Source: Gammaproteobacteria bacterium (GTDB lineage Bacteria > Pseudomonadota > Gammaproteobacteria > Steroidobacterales > Steroidobacteraceae). From it: DNA of 33,464 bases. Made by a program: the position numbers and the translations under genes. The DNA is taken from the NCBI GenBank assembly GCA_003132425.1, contig PKXS01000124.1:12343-45806 (forward strand). The letters run 5' to 3'. How positions within the stretch are numbered: position 1 is the stretch's first letter; each line of letters starts with the position of its first letter. Shown here one piece after another: positions 1 through 8,791 of the stretch. The notes under the pieces were generated by a model. It was given only the letters and a program-made list of their open reading frames with translations, did not search any database and was not told the DNA's origin.

Positions 1-802
1 CCAATTGCGCGGCCCGCGTGCGCAGGCTGGGCACCGCCGGCCCCTCGCCGGCAATCAACAGCAGGGCGTCGGGTCGCAGCCGGCGCATCTCGCACATCAT
101 CTGGAGAAGAAATCCGATGTTCTTTTCATGCGCGGCGCGGCCCACGAACAGCAGCAGCGGCCGATCGGCCGCAATACCGTAACGGCCGCGAAAGGCGCCG
201 CCGTCCCCCAGAGCGAAGCGTTCCGCCGGCAATCCGGTCGGTAAGATCTCGATCGGCTTGCCGATGCCGTACTCCACCAACGCCTCGCGCATGGCCCGCG
301 ACGGCGCAATCACCGCGTCGAGCTGATTGCATTGGGAGCGGCTAAAGCGGCGAGCGAGACCGCGCCCTAGTGCGCGCGGCAGCAGCGGTACATAGTGGTG
401 CAGGTACTCTTCGAACAGCGTGTGATAGGTGGCGAGGACCGGAATCTTGAATTCGCGGGCAAACTTCAGGGCCGCGTAGTGCGCGAGGAACGGCGTGTGC
501 ACGTGCACTACATCGAACTTGCCGTCTCCGCGGGACCCGCCGCGCCCGAGCGCCGTCAGCGATTGTCGCAACCTGCCCCAGGACATGATGCGGTCCTCCG
601 GGTCCCGCGGCACGGCGCGCGCCGGCACGCGGCAGATCGATGCATCGCCGCGGTCGGCCCCGGTGCGGGCCGGCGCGTACTGGGGCGCCACCAACACCAC
701 TTCATGCCCCATATCGAGGAGGTCGCGACGGAAAGTCTCAATCGACGTGGAAACGCCATTGACGCGGGGGAAGTACACATCCGAAATCTTGAGAATCCTC
801 AC
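1..802 (-). CDS. GT4-family glycosyltransferase, C-terminus cut by window edge
   Basis: Transfers a sugar from an activated donor, probably to a lipid or polysaccharide acceptor at the cytoplasmic face of the inner membrane; the exact substrate cannot be told. The open frame starts at a GTG (800-802) and runs off the left edge, giving about 267 residues. It opens with VRILKISDVYFPRVNGVS, the N-terminal Rossmann strand and Gly loop of GT-B fold family 4 enzymes. HTPFLAHYAA and TYHTLFEEY follow, the usual acceptor-side motifs. The C-terminal domain begins with LLLFVGRAAHEKNIGFLL, then AGEGP. The EX7E donor-binding motif would lie beyond the edge. The start is 7 bases after the stop of pepQ, so the two are probably co-transcribed. 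The family is clear; the start codon is moderately sure. Confidence 0.85.
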   Translation of the reverse strand, partial: MRILKISDVYFPRVNGVSTSIETFRRDLLDMGHEVVLVAPQYAPARTGADRGDASICRVPARAVPRDPEDRIMSWGRLRQSLTALGRGGSRGDGKFDVVHVHTPFLAHYAALKFAREFKIPVLATYHTLFEEYLHHYVPLLPRALGRGLARRFSRSQCNQLDAVIAPSRAMREALVEYGIGKPIEILPTGLPAERFALGDGGAFRGRYGIAADRPLLLFVGRAAHEKNIGFLLQMMCEMRRLRPDALLLIAGEGPAVPSLRTRAAQL

Positions 803-809
803 TGCCGGC

Positions 810-2138
810 TCAGGCTGCCGCGCGTGAAAACGCCTCGCGGGTCAAATTCTCAGGCTGGGATGCCGTAGTCGCTACATTGTCTTCGATCCGAATGCCGCCA
901 AAAGGACGCAGGCGCTCGACCACGGACCAATCGATATGCGCGCGCCGCGCATCGGCATGCGCCGCGGCCAGCAAGGAGTCGATGAAGTAAATACCCGGTT
1001 CAACCGTCACCACCACTCCGGGCTCGAGCATGCGAGTAAGACGAAGATAGGGGTGTCCCTCGGGACGCTTGCGTTCGTGTCCGTGCAAGTCGCCCATTAC
1101 GCCGCCGACATCGTGCACCTGCAACCCGAGCAGGTGCCCTATGCCGTGGGGGAAAAAAACCGTGGTGACGCCCATCTCCAATGCAGCCTGACCCGCTAGC
1201 TTCGTCAGACCGGCAGCGTGCAAGACATCGCCGACAACGCGGTGCGCAGACAGATGCACCTCGCGATAATCGCGCCCGGCGAGAATTTCGCCGCAGAGGG
1301 ACAGCTGCGCCTCGTCCAGCGCATCGATGAGATCCGCAAACATCCCGGGTGCCGCCGCGTGCGTGCGGGTAATGTCCGACGCATAGCCCCGATATTGAGC
1401 GCCGGCGTCGATCAAGAAGGAGCGCAGCGGCGCGGGAGCGCTGCGCTCTAGATTCTGATAGTGCAGCACCGCCGCATGTTCGTTGTACGCCACGATGTTG
1501 TTGTAGGGCATCTCCTCTTCCCGCTGCACGCAGGCCTCCAAGTAACGCATATGTACCTCGTATTCGCAGGCTCCGCGGCGAAACGCCGCGAGCGCGGCAG
1601 CATGACCGCGAGCTCCGAGCGTATTTGCACGGCGCATGCACTCGAGCTCGTATGTGGTCTTTACCGCCCGATCGTAGTGCAGTCGCGTCAGCAAGTCGGG
1701 CGGGTTAATCCTCTCTGCCTCGCTCTCCTCAAAGCACTCCCGGGGGCCGATCATGGCGACACGGCCGAGATTGGCCCAATGCGCGCCGGCTTTCGACGGA
1801 TCCGCCATCACGGTCAGGTCGACCGCTGCGGTCCAGGACGCCTGGGGCGGGCTGGCGGGTTTGTGCCAGAAGTCGTTTGGCTGGTAGAACAGGACCCGAG
1901 GCCGCGCACCCGGCGAATAGACCAACAGGCAGCGCGGATTGTCGGTAACCGGCACCCACGCCTTGAAATGAGGGTTCACTTTGTAAGGGTAGTCTTGGTC
2001 GTCGAGGAACTGGGTCGGCGGGCACCCAGCGTGAATGACGAGCGCGTCGAAGCCGGTTGCGGCGAGCGCCTGGTCCGCGCGCCGCATCTGGGTCTGCAAA
2101 TGCTGAACATAGAGCCGATCGAGACTGTCTTCGCTCAC
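810..2138 (-). CDS. pepQ: Xaa-Pro dipeptidase (prolidase), M24B family
   Basis: Cytosolic metallopeptidase that hydrolyses dipeptides with C-terminal proline, the last step in recycling proline-rich peptides. The 442 residues match the length of E. coli PepQ (443). The pita-bread fold metal ligands are all visible: D244 in FLIDAGAQYRGY, D255 in ASDITRTH, H335 in FFPHGIGHLLGLQVHD, E380 in VTVEPGIYF and E419 in GGIRIEDN. The N-terminal domain (about 1-160) contains YPYKVNPHFKAWVP, typical of PepQ. The GTG start is fixed by a strong AGGAGG four bases upstream (2143-2148). The glycosyltransferase follows within 7 bases. Nothing looks broken, so an active enzyme is expected. Confidence 0.95.
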   Translation of the reverse strand: MSEDSLDRLYVQHLQTQMRRADQALAATGFDALVIHAGCPPTQFLDDQDYPYKVNPHFKAWVPVTDNPRCLLVYSPGARPRVLFYQPNDFWHKPASPPQASWTAAVDLTVMADPSKAGAHWANLGRVAMIGPRECFEESEAERINPPDLLTRLHYDRAVKTTYELECMRRANTLGARGHAAALAAFRRGACEYEVHMRYLEACVQREEEMPYNNIVAYNEHAAVLHYQNLERSAPAPLRSFLIDAGAQYRGYASDITRTHAAAPGMFADLIDALDEAQLSLCGEILAGRDYREVHLSAHRVVGDVLHAAGLTKLAGQAALEMGVTTVFFPHGIGHLLGLQVHDVGGVMGDLHGHERKRPEGHPYLRLTRMLEPGVVVTVEPGIYFIDSLLAAAHADARRAHIDWSVVERLRPFGGIRIEDNVATTASQPENLTREAFSRAAA

Positions 2139-2142
2139 GTAC

Positions 2143-2148
2143 CCTCCT
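2143..2148 (-). promoter_or_regulatory. Strong ribosome binding site of pepQ
   Basis: On the minus strand this reads AGGAGG, four bases before the GTG at 2136-2138. It is a full match to the anti-Shine-Dalgarno sequence and decides the non-ATG start of pepQ. Confidence 0.75.
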
Positions 2149-2373
2149 AAGGTTGCACCGCCGCCCTAAAGTATGCGCCAGACCCCCTCTGCAGCTATAG
2201 GGGCCGTTAACCCCCACCGCGGTTCCGGGCGTTAAAGGCGTTGTAGGACTCGCGAAAGAGATATGAAAATGAGGCAAAACCCTCTAAAATCGCCCGGGAC
2301 ATTTGGGTGGAAGCCCAATACGACACGCTTACCTATAGCGTTTTATCCATAAATTTTTCTGGGGTATCGATAG

Positions 2374-2607
2374 ATGAAGACCAAACTTGCTCTATGCGCT
2401 TTCGCCGCTGCATTCGTGCTGAGTGCCTGCGGTGGCAAGACCGAGGCTCCTGCCCCGGCTGCTGACACGACTCCTCCTCCGGCTGCCGCTCCTTCTCCTT
2501 CCGCGGACGCTTCCGCTTCCGCCGCTACTGATTCAGCTGCTGCTGCCAGCGCGGCAAGCGATGCAGCGGCTCAGGCAGCGTCGGCTGCAACCGCTCCGAA
2601 GCAGTAA
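2374..2607 (+). CDS. Small Ala/Pro/Ser-rich lipoprotein
   Basis: A 77-residue exported protein. Residues 1-19 form a signal peptide (MKTKLALCAFAAAFVLSAC) ending in the lipobox LSAC, so C19 should be lipidated. The next residues are GGKTE, with no Asp at +2, which favours the outer membrane. The rest is low-complexity Ala, Pro, Ser and Asp/Glu with no fold to recognise and is probably an unstructured periplasmic tether. The gene stands alone, with about 235 bases of non-coding DNA upstream and a hairpin terminator downstream, so it is probably monocistronic. Ribosome-binding signal is weak (GGGGTATCGATAG before ATG). Function unknown; the lipoprotein call is secure. Confidence 0.85.
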   Translation: MKTKLALCAFAAAFVLSACGGKTEAPAPAADTTPPPAAAPSPSADASASAATDSAAAASAASDAAAQAASAATAPKQ

Positions 2608-2632
2608 TTCGCTTCGTTAGCTGATCGCACAT

Positions 2633-2679
2633 GCCCGGGCGGGCTGCCGGCAGGCACGTTCGCCCGGGCTGTGTGTTTT
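2633..2679 (+). terminator. Intrinsic terminator after the lipoprotein gene
   Basis: The arms GCCCGGGCG (2633-2641) and CGCCCGGGC (2661-2669) are perfect complements. The loop contains a second palindrome, CTGCCGGCAG (2644-2653). The hairpin is followed by TGTGTGTTTT, a modest T-rich tail. It begins 25 bases after the lipoprotein stop. Confidence 0.7.
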
Positions 2680-2702
2680 GAGGTACAAGGAAAACGGCTG
2701 CG

Positions 2703-3221
2703 TTGCTCATAAGCATTCGTGACTGCAGGCACTCCAAGCAGGATCGCCAGTGGATCCGGAGTGTTTACGGCGAGTATTTAGATTCCCTGGCCGACTTGAA
2801 TACGGGTTTTTTCAGCGTCATCGGCGCGGATAGCCCGAGCGAGGATGAAATCTTCGCGAATTGGTTCGCCAATGATCAATCGCATCCGCTGTTGATCCTC
2901 AAAGGATCAGACGCGGTGGGTTTTGCGTTGGTGACGCGTCCACGGATACCGGCGGCCGGCGAAACTTCCGTCAACTATTTCATGTCGGAGTTCTTCGTCC
3001 GCAAGCCGCATCGCGGAATGGGCATCGGCCGCGATGCCGCCACCTTGATTTTCGACCGCTTCGCTGGCGAGTGGGAAATCCTGCAATATCAGCGAAATCC
3101 CGCGTCCGTGGCATTTTGGCGGCGGGTAATCGGCGATTACTGCAAGCGCGGCTACACGGAGCGCACACGCAACGGCGAAGTTCGCCAACGCTTCAAGAGC
3201 CGGTCGCCGACTTTTCCGTAG
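2703..3221 (+). CDS. GNAT-family N-acetyltransferase
   Basis: Cytosolic acyl-CoA-dependent transferase; the acceptor cannot be inferred. It has 172 residues. The acetyl-CoA pyrophosphate loop is seen as RGMGIGR (104-110), preceded by the beta-4 strand FMSEFFVRKPHRG, and NPASVAFWRR (132-141) is the usual GNAT motif B. A TTG start is the only option, because an in-frame TGA lies at 2679-2681 and no ATG or GTG comes before the conserved region. A weak AAGGA sits about 12 bases upstream. Its last 29 bases overlap the 3' end of the convergent aminotransferase gene. Fold assignment is good; substrate unknown. Confidence 0.8.
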   Translation: MLISIRDCRHSKQDRQWIRSVYGEYLDSLADLNTGFFSVIGADSPSEDEIFANWFANDQSHPLLILKGSDAVGFALVTRPRIPAAGETSVNYFMSEFFVRKPHRGMGIGRDAATLIFDRFAGEWEILQYQRNPASVAFWRRVIGDYCKRGYTERTRNGEVRQRFKSRSPTFP

Positions 3222-4416
3222 CGATGAGCCGCTCCGCGGCGATCGACTCGGCGACGTAGGTGACGTTGTGAGGCATTATTCCGGCCAAATTCATCCGGCT
3301 GTCGGCGGTCATGTAGATATGGCAATTCTCGCGCAGGCGATCCACGGCGTTGCTGGAAACGCCGAGCAGCGAAAACATGCCGCGCTGCTCTTGAATGAAA
3401 TCGAATGAGGGATCGCCGGTAGCCGCCCGCAATTGCGCGGCGAGTTCCGCGCGCATCAGCTTGATGCGGTTACGCATGGCCCCCAGTTCGCCCAGCCAAG
3501 AATTCTTCAAGCCGGTGTCCGCGAATATTCGGGCTGCGATTGCCGCGCCGTGGTCGGGCGGCATCGAATAAATGCCGCGTGCAATTTGCAGCACGTGGCT
3601 TTGCACCGCATCGGCCCGCGATTCGTTTTCGCTCACCGCGATAAGCGCGCCTACGCGCTCTCGGTATAGTCCCAAGTTCTTCGAATACGACACTGCAACC
3701 AGCGATTCCGGGACACTGTCGGTAACGAGGCGCACTCCGGCCGCGTCCGCAGCCAAGTCTTCGCCGAAGCCCTGATACGCGAGATCGAGGAACGGAGTGA
3801 GTCTACGGCGCTCGAGAAGGGCGAGGACTTCCCGCCACTGACCCATGCCAAGGTCCGCGCCCGTCGGGTTGTGACAGCACGCGTGTATCAACACCACATC
3901 TCCCGCGGCGGCCCGATCCAGCCGCTCGAGCATCGCTTCAAATCGCAATTCGTGGGCCGCTGCATCGTAGTAGGGGTAGCGCTCGAGCCGCAGGCCGGAG
4001 TTTCCCAACAGCGGCGGGTGATTGCCCCACGTCGGATCGCTGACGTGGACCACGGCGGTGGGCGCGGCGGCGCGAATGAGCTCCGCGCCCACACGTAAGG
4101 CACCGCATCCTCCGGGGGTCTGTACAGTTCTCACGCGCCGATCACGCCGGCCGGCGTGAGATGCGCCGAGGACCAGTTCCTCCACCGCGCTGTTGAATTC
4201 CTCTCGCCCCGCCGCGCCGACGTAGGACTTCGTCGATTGTGCCGCTAGGACCTGCTGCTCGGCTCGCCGCACGCAATCCAGCACCGGTGTATTGCCGCTT
4301 GAATCGCGATAGACGCCGACGCCTAGGTCGACCTTCTTGGGCGAGGAGTCGGCGCGATATTTCGCCATCAGACCGAGGATTGAATCGACGCTCAATTGGC
4401 TGAGTTGTTGAAACAA
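3193..4416 (-). CDS. Class I aspartate/aromatic amino acid aminotransferase
   Basis: PLP enzyme moving the amino group between aspartate or aromatic amino acids and 2-oxoglutarate. Its 407 residues match the AspC/TyrB subgroup. Seen residues: the Schiff-base Lys K246 in SYSKNLGLYRERVG; W130 in SDPTWGNH; N183 in CHNPTGADL; D211 and Y214 in FLDLAYQGFGED; R254; R280 in ARGIYSMPPDHG; and the carboxylate Arg R374 in DSRMNLAGI. IYSMPPDHG replaces the usual NYSNPPxHG, which could shift side-chain preference. The start is a TTG (4414-4416) giving MFQQLSQL, which aligns with the family N-terminus; no good Shine-Dalgarno precedes it. Whether aspartate or aromatic acids are preferred cannot be decided. 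Confidence 0.9.
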   Translation of the reverse strand: MFQQLSQLSVDSILGLMAKYRADSSPKKVDLGVGVYRDSSGNTPVLDCVRRAEQQVLAAQSTKSYVGAAGREEFNSAVEELVLGASHAGRRDRRVRTVQTPGGCGALRVGAELIRAAAPTAVVHVSDPTWGNHPPLLGNSGLRLERYPYYDAAAHELRFEAMLERLDRAAAGDVVLIHACCHNPTGADLGMGQWREVLALLERRRLTPFLDLAYQGFGEDLAADAAGVRLVTDSVPESLVAVSYSKNLGLYRERVGALIAVSENESRADAVQSHVLQIARGIYSMPPDHGAAIAARIFADTGLKNSWLGELGAMRNRIKLMRAELAAQLRAATGDPSFDFIQEQRGMFSLLGVSSNAVDRLRENCHIYMTADSRMNLAGIMPHNVTYVAESIAAERLIATEKSATGS

Positions 4417-4465
4417 GAGTTAGGACCCCACTGATGACCCAAGGCGCATTATAGTCCATGCCACC

Positions 4466-5332
4466 ATGGGCATCTGGCACACCTCCTATCGTGGATTGGC
4501 GCTGGCGGTGGCGCTGGCGGTGGGCGCCGCGAATGCCGTTGCCGCAGCGGGTCCGTCCGAAGAGGTACCGAGACTAGTCAGTCTGAGCCCGCACATCACC
4601 GAACTACTGTTCGCGGCCGGTGCTGGCGATAGGATCGTGGGCGTCGACGACGAGAGCGATTACCCGGCGGCGGCGGCGGCAATCCCACACGTCGGAGAAG
4701 TGTCGGAGCTCGATATCGAGGGTCTGCTGAAACTGAAGCCGACTCTAGTGATTCTCTGGGACAGCGCCACGACGGCCCGGCGCAAGGCGCAACTCGAGCG
4801 CCTCCATTTGCGGCTGTACGTCACCGAACAGCGGCATCTGGACGACATTGGCAGCACTCTCATCGAGTTTGGCCGCCTCGCCGGCACGTTGCCGGTTGCC
4901 GTTGCCGCGGCACGCAAGTATCGACACGACTTAGATCAACTCCGCGCGCAATATGCCGGCCGGCGGCGGCTGACGGTGTTCTATCAAGTGTGGGATCGGC
5001 CGCTGTACACCTTGTCGGGCAAGCACGTCGTCAACGAGATGTTGTCGCTTTGCGGTGGGGAGAATATCTTTGCCGATTTGTCCACTCTGGCGCCGGCCGT
5101 CGACAAAGAGGCGGTGCTCGCGCGCAACCCCGACGTGATCATCATTGGCGCAATCGGCGCCGACGGCGCGCGGCAGGCCCGCGAGTGGAGCGATTTTCCG
5201 GATCTTAAGGCCGTGCAAAAACATCGAGTTTTCACCGTCGATCCGTCGCTCTCAAGCCGCATGGCGCCGCGGATCCTCCAGGGCGTCGCTGCGATCTGCG
5301 GCTTGCTCGATCGGGCCAGAGGCTCGCCATAG
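4466..5332 (+). CDS. BtuF-like periplasmic cobalamin-binding protein
   Basis: A 288-residue class III periplasmic binding protein, likely for cobalamin or a related corrinoid. A signal peptide covers about 1-28 (ALAVGAANAVAAA). The mature part begins PRLVSLSPHITELLFAAGAG, continues with IVGVDDESDYP and the linker region LDIEGLLKLKPTLVIL, and has the C-lobe pattern NPDVIIIGAIG. All are typical of BtuF, and iron-siderophore or haem binders are the alternative. No BtuC permease or BtuD ATPase lies beside it, so partners would have to be encoded elsewhere. I see no cobalamin riboswitch in the roughly 50 bases upstream. It is convergent with the barrel gene, with a 40-base gap. Confidence 0.82.
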   Translation: MGIWHTSYRGLALAVALAVGAANAVAAAGPSEEVPRLVSLSPHITELLFAAGAGDRIVGVDDESDYPAAAAAIPHVGEVSELDIEGLLKLKPTLVILWDSATTARRKAQLERLHLRLYVTEQRHLDDIGSTLIEFGRLAGTLPVAVAAARKYRHDLDQLRAQYAGRRRLTVFYQVWDRPLYTLSGKHVVNEMLSLCGGENIFADLSTLAPAVDKEAVLARNPDVIIIGAIGADGARQAREWSDFPDLKAVQKHRVFTVDPSLSSRMAPRILQGVAAICGLLDRARGSP

Positions 5333-5372
5333 CAAGATGCCGCTACTGCGGCCCATCGCCATGAACTACCGT

Positions 5373-6695
5373 TCAATAGGGATAGTAAATTCCGGTGAAG
5401 ATGGCAACGCCCTCGCTGCCGTAGCCGATATCGACGTATCCAACCACAAAGGGCCGGGCGATGCCGCGAAACCCCACACCGTACACCTTGTGCAGCTGTT
5501 CCAAGGGAGAGGTGCTCGATCGCGAAAAGACTCTTCCCAGATCGACGAAGGGGGTCACTTCCACGTCGACATACGTCGAGGTGGCATCGAAGGACCACAC
5601 CTTGCGGCGCAACTCGACGCTGGCGGAAAAGGAATCCCGATCATAGAATCGTCCCTCGCCAAAGCCGCGCAGAGGCTGCTCACCCCCGATCACGCTTGCG
5701 CCGCCGCCGATGCTGCTGAGGGCCCAGAACGGCACATCGTGCGTGGTGGGCAGATAGCGCAGAGCCATGTGCGTCGCGAGTATCGTGCCGGGCGCGAGCG
5801 GCCAGAAGTCGCGTCCGTCTATTCCGGCTTCGCTGTACATTGAATCGTTCAAAATGCCGTTGCGGCTGGCCATTCCGCCATAGGCAACCCACTCCATGCC
5901 TTGACTGGGCACCGTCAGGTCATCGCGGGTGTCATAGACGAGGGACAATCGATTGAGCATCTGCGCGCTGTTGGTACCCACCCCCGCAACGGAACCATAA
6001 CGGGTTCCAATCGATGCGATGCCCGGCAACGTCCCCGGCAGCACGTCCACCTCCTCCTCGCGGCCGGTGTACAGCAGCTGCCAGGCGTGATTTAGATTCA
6101 GACCGATCTGAATCTGTGCCAGTTGCTGCTGGCTGGTATAGTTGCTTTGCGCAATTTGCGGCGATGCATTGCCGAAGCCATAGAAACGCGCCGTGCCGTC
6201 ACGGTTCGAGATCAAGCTGCCGTTGATCGACCAGCGTTCCTGACGGGAGCGCCCTCTCTGGTACTCGGCATCGAATGCCCGCTCCACGCGCTCCATGATC
6301 GACGCGACTACCGACCATTGCACATCCTCCGATGGATACGCATATATGCGTCCGTGCGCGCCATAGCCGAAATAGGGGTTGTAGAGAACGTCAGGCGCGA
6401 TGATGCGGCGGATTTCGTGTTGATCATCGCTTTGCACCCACGTCGGAATCAGCCCAAGGGTAGTGCCACTGTTCGGATTGACGGCGATCTCAGGTACTGG
6501 AATGAACGGCGCGGTCGCGGGATTGAACCAGCGCGACAATCCCGTGGAGTTCGCCGGAGTCTGGACCGTGCCGGGCGCCGGCGCTTGCGTCGGACCTTCG
6601 TCGGCTGATGCCGGCCACCAGGGCATCGCCAGTAGGATGGCAACCGAGCCCCAGATCAGATTCAACTTGTCTAGCCGAGGAATAGCGCAAGGCAC
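5373..6695 (-). CDS. BamA/TamA-type outer-membrane beta-barrel protein
   Basis: A 440-residue exported protein. A signal peptide is likely in residues 1-31 (IWGSVAILLAMPWWPASA). The rest is rich in alternating, aromatic-ended strands. Near the C-terminus lies LRGFGEGRFYDRDSFSASVELRR, the surface-antigen (Omp85) barrel motif in which RGF is the lid-lock signature. The chain ends in a barrel-type aromatic strand, FTGIYYPY. There is no room for POTRA domains, so this is a barrel-only relative rather than BamA itself. The start appears to be GTG (6693-6695) without an obvious Shine-Dalgarno, so a few residues of uncertainty remain. Function unknown; such proteins act in outer-membrane insertion or export. 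Confidence 0.8.
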   Translation of the reverse strand: MPCAIPRLDKLNLIWGSVAILLAMPWWPASADEGPTQAPAPGTVQTPANSTGLSRWFNPATAPFIPVPEIAVNPNSGTTLGLIPTWVQSDDQHEIRRIIAPDVLYNPYFGYGAHGRIYAYPSEDVQWSVVASIMERVERAFDAEYQRGRSRQERWSINGSLISNRDGTARFYGFGNASPQIAQSNYTSQQQLAQIQIGLNLNHAWQLLYTGREEEVDVLPGTLPGIASIGTRYGSVAGVGTNSAQMLNRLSLVYDTRDDLTVPSQGMEWVAYGGMASRNGILNDSMYSEAGIDGRDFWPLAPGTILATHMALRYLPTTHDVPFWALSSIGGGASVIGGEQPLRGFGEGRFYDRDSFSASVELRRKVWSFDATSTYVDVEVTPFVDLGRVFSRSSTSPLEQLHKVYGVGFRGIARPFVVGYVDIGYGSEGVAIFTGIYYPY

Positions 6696-6941
6696 TGGAG
6701 TAGCCGCTCGATAGCCGTGAAGATCATGTTGCGCATGCCGCGAAGGGGCGGATTAACGCCTGCAATAGTTCAATCCGCCGCGAGGAAGATGGCACGCATG
6801 AAATCCTTACCAGAATCAATTAATAGGAAAATTACCGGAACATTAACACAGAGCCGTTGGAATGATCCTGTACACGCGATCGAGACCCGCGCGTGTCATG
6901 CGCGTTCCGAGCGGCCTTGCGCGATTGCGTTTCGCGGTGAT

Positions 6942-8039
6942 TTACGGCATAGGCCTGCCGCAGCGGGCCAGCACACTTCGTAGATCGCGCAGCGCCGGAA
7001 ACACCTCGTTGTTCCAATCCGCACCCTGCGCATCGTAGGCTCTCTGCTCGTATTCCACGATCTCCTTGTCTTCACGAAAGATATTTTCGGTGAACCACAC
7101 TACGAAGGGCCACACCGCGTGAATGATGCCGGGCACGCGCGGCTTCTTCACCGACAGATAGCCGTAGGTGCGGTTGGTTCGCTGCGCGGCATCCAGCGGC
7201 GTGTAGGCGAGCCATACATCCAATACGGGGTCATTGGTTTCCTTGATGTCGCGCCCCAGCCAGACTTTCAGATTCTGGGTCGGGTAGTCGGTACGAATGC
7301 GCATGTGATCCGAGAAATCCTTCTTTGTCACGCTACGCTTGCGCATCAAGTCCACGATGACCTGTTCTCCCACCGATTGCCGGCCTTCTGTCCGGGTGAA
7401 ACTGTATTCCACTTGCGCCCAGTCCTCGCCGTGTTGCCGCCCGATGCAATTGGCCTTGATCGAGCCCATTTGCTTGCGATGCATGAACTGGTGATTCATG
7501 TCGAATAAGTTTTCGTGCATGAAGGTGTAGTGGCAGGCCACCTGGCGATTAAGCCGCCGAGTCTTGTAGTCCTTGCGCTGCGAGGAGCCGAGCCCGGCGG
7601 GGAAGCGGCTTGTCGCCAACGCCGGATCGCCAGGAAAGACAAAAATCAGGCCGTCCAGTTCGCGCGCGGGATAGCTCTTTACCCCATTGGGCAGCCGAGC
7701 CATGCCGAAGTAGGGGACATTCACGCATTTGCCGCACTGGTCGTAGGTCCAGCCGTGATAGTGGCATTTGATCTCATCACCGCTCACGACGCCAAGGTGC
7801 AGAGGCACCTGGCGGTGGGCGCAGCGGTCCTCCAGCGCGAATACCGTCCCGCTCGTACCGCGATACAGCACGATGGGCTGGCCGGCGAAATGCCGGCCAA
7901 GGGCACGGCCCACTTTTAGCTCGTCGGACCAGGCGAGTGGGTACCAGTAATCGGGATGCGCGCCTACGCGACGCAGGTCGAACTCATTGGGCGAATTCGC
8001 CTCGCGCAGGGCGATCAAGTTGGTGCGATCTTCGGGCAT
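6942..8039 (-). CDS. Rieske non-haem iron oxygenase, alpha subunit type
   Basis: A 365-residue oxygenase that would hydroxylate or demethylate an aromatic or similar ring using electrons from a separate reductase. The N-terminal Rieske domain shows C73-x-H75 in DRCAHRQVPLHLG and C92-x-x-H95 in CHYHGWTYD. The catalytic domain shows the mononuclear iron motif HENLFDMNHQFMH (H175 to H187, with H183 and H187 as ligands). The open frame extends to 8213, but ATG at 8037-8039 is preferred: it has GGAG six bases upstream, and the domain then begins normally (DYWYPLAW). No ferredoxin or reductase gene is adjacent. The single-component neighbourhood and roughly 360-residue length resemble vanillate O-demethylase-like enzymes. 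Substrate unknown. Confidence 0.85.
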   Translation of the reverse strand: MPEDRTNLIALREANSPNEFDLRRVGAHPDYWYPLAWSDELKVGRALGRHFAGQPIVLYRGTSGTVFALEDRCAHRQVPLHLGVVSGDEIKCHYHGWTYDQCGKCVNVPYFGMARLPNGVKSYPARELDGLIFVFPGDPALATSRFPAGLGSSQRKDYKTRRLNRQVACHYTFMHENLFDMNHQFMHRKQMGSIKANCIGRQHGEDWAQVEYSFTRTEGRQSVGEQVIVDLMRKRSVTKKDFSDHMRIRTDYPTQNLKVWLGRDIKETNDPVLDVWLAYTPLDAAQRTNRTYGYLSVKKPRVPGIIHAVWPFVVWFTENIFREDKEIVEYEQRAYDAQGADWNNEVFPALRDLRSVLARCGRPMP

Positions 8040-8266
8040 TGGGCGCTCCAAACAGCGGTACGGCGCCAGCGTAGCGCGCCGGCGCATCCCATCGTCAAGT
8101 GTTGGGGGCTGTATTATCAACAGGGGCCCCGCTGGCCGCAATTTCGCAAGTTGCCGCCCCGCGGGGCCATCGCTGCCGACCGTCTCCATTAAAAGACAGT
8201 AGTCCGATGACATTTATCGGCGTTAGCGTGTACGCTTTAGCCACCTCATTGCGGGAGAATGTACTT

Positions 8267-8791
8267 ATGGCGCTTTGGAAAGAAACACCCATGCCCGCGA
8301 CCGCGGCTCCGGCGACTCCTTCGGCGTCGCCGCCGGACCGGCATTTGGGGGAACGGAGTTCGAGCGACTCGAGCGTTGGCGTTTCGCCGCGCCGGCCCAC
8401 GCCCCGGGAACGGGTAGAGGGGGGCGAATCCGTGATTGCCGCGAATCTATCGATCGAGGGCAAGATCGAGGGCTCCGGGAACGTAAAAATGGCCGGCCGG
8501 TTCAAGGGGGACGTGCGCATAGACGGCAATTTCAGCATCGAGGCCGGCGCGCATTTGACCGGTCAGGTGCTGGCCGGCATCGTGGTCGTCGGTGGCGAGT
8601 TGCAGGGCAATATCGAGTCCGCCAAGCGAGTCGACGTTCAAGAGGGCGGCGTTATCGTGGGCGACGTGAAGGCAGGGTCGATCACGGTGGCGGCCGGCTC
8701 GCGCATGCGCGGCCATGTCGAATTCGGTTGGGACGAGGAGAAGGCCGCCAAGAGCACCTTGGGCGTGGTGGGGGCCGGCACTCCGAAATGA
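8267..8791 (+). CDS. Bactofilin (polymer-forming cytoskeletal protein)
   Basis: A 174-residue protein expected to polymerise without nucleotide into filaments that scaffold cell-shape or polar complexes at the inner membrane. Residues 1-54 are a flexible Pro/Ser/Ala-rich tail. Residues about 55-152 are the bactofilin beta-helix, shown by its repeating hydrophobic and Gly pattern (SVIAANLSIEGKIEG, GNVKMAGRFKGDV, ANLTGQ-like turns, GGELQGNIES, GGVIVGDVKAG). The open frame reaches back to 8099, but ATG at 8267 is chosen because GGGAGAA precedes it and the upstream residues are not family-like. The stop overlaps the start of the zinc-ribbon gene (ATGA), a sign of coupling. Function in this host is inferred from the family. 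Confidence 0.9.
   Translation: MALWKETPMPATAAPATPSASPPDRHLGERSSSDSSVGVSPRRPTPRERVEGGESVIAANLSIEGKIEGSGNVKMAGRFKGDVRIDGNFSIEAGAHLTGQVLAGIVVVGGELQGNIESAKRVDVQEGGVIVGDVKAGSITVAAGSRMRGHVEFGWDEEKAAKSTLGVVGAGTPK

Noticed and set aside
2301-2318. Hairpin TTGGG-TGGAAG-CCCAA upstream of the lipoprotein
   Set aside because: Only five base pairs and no linked promoter or terminator features; likely chance.
4417-4465. Cobalamin riboswitch before the BtuF-like gene
   Set aside because: The spacer is about 50 bases, too short for a B12 riboswitch.
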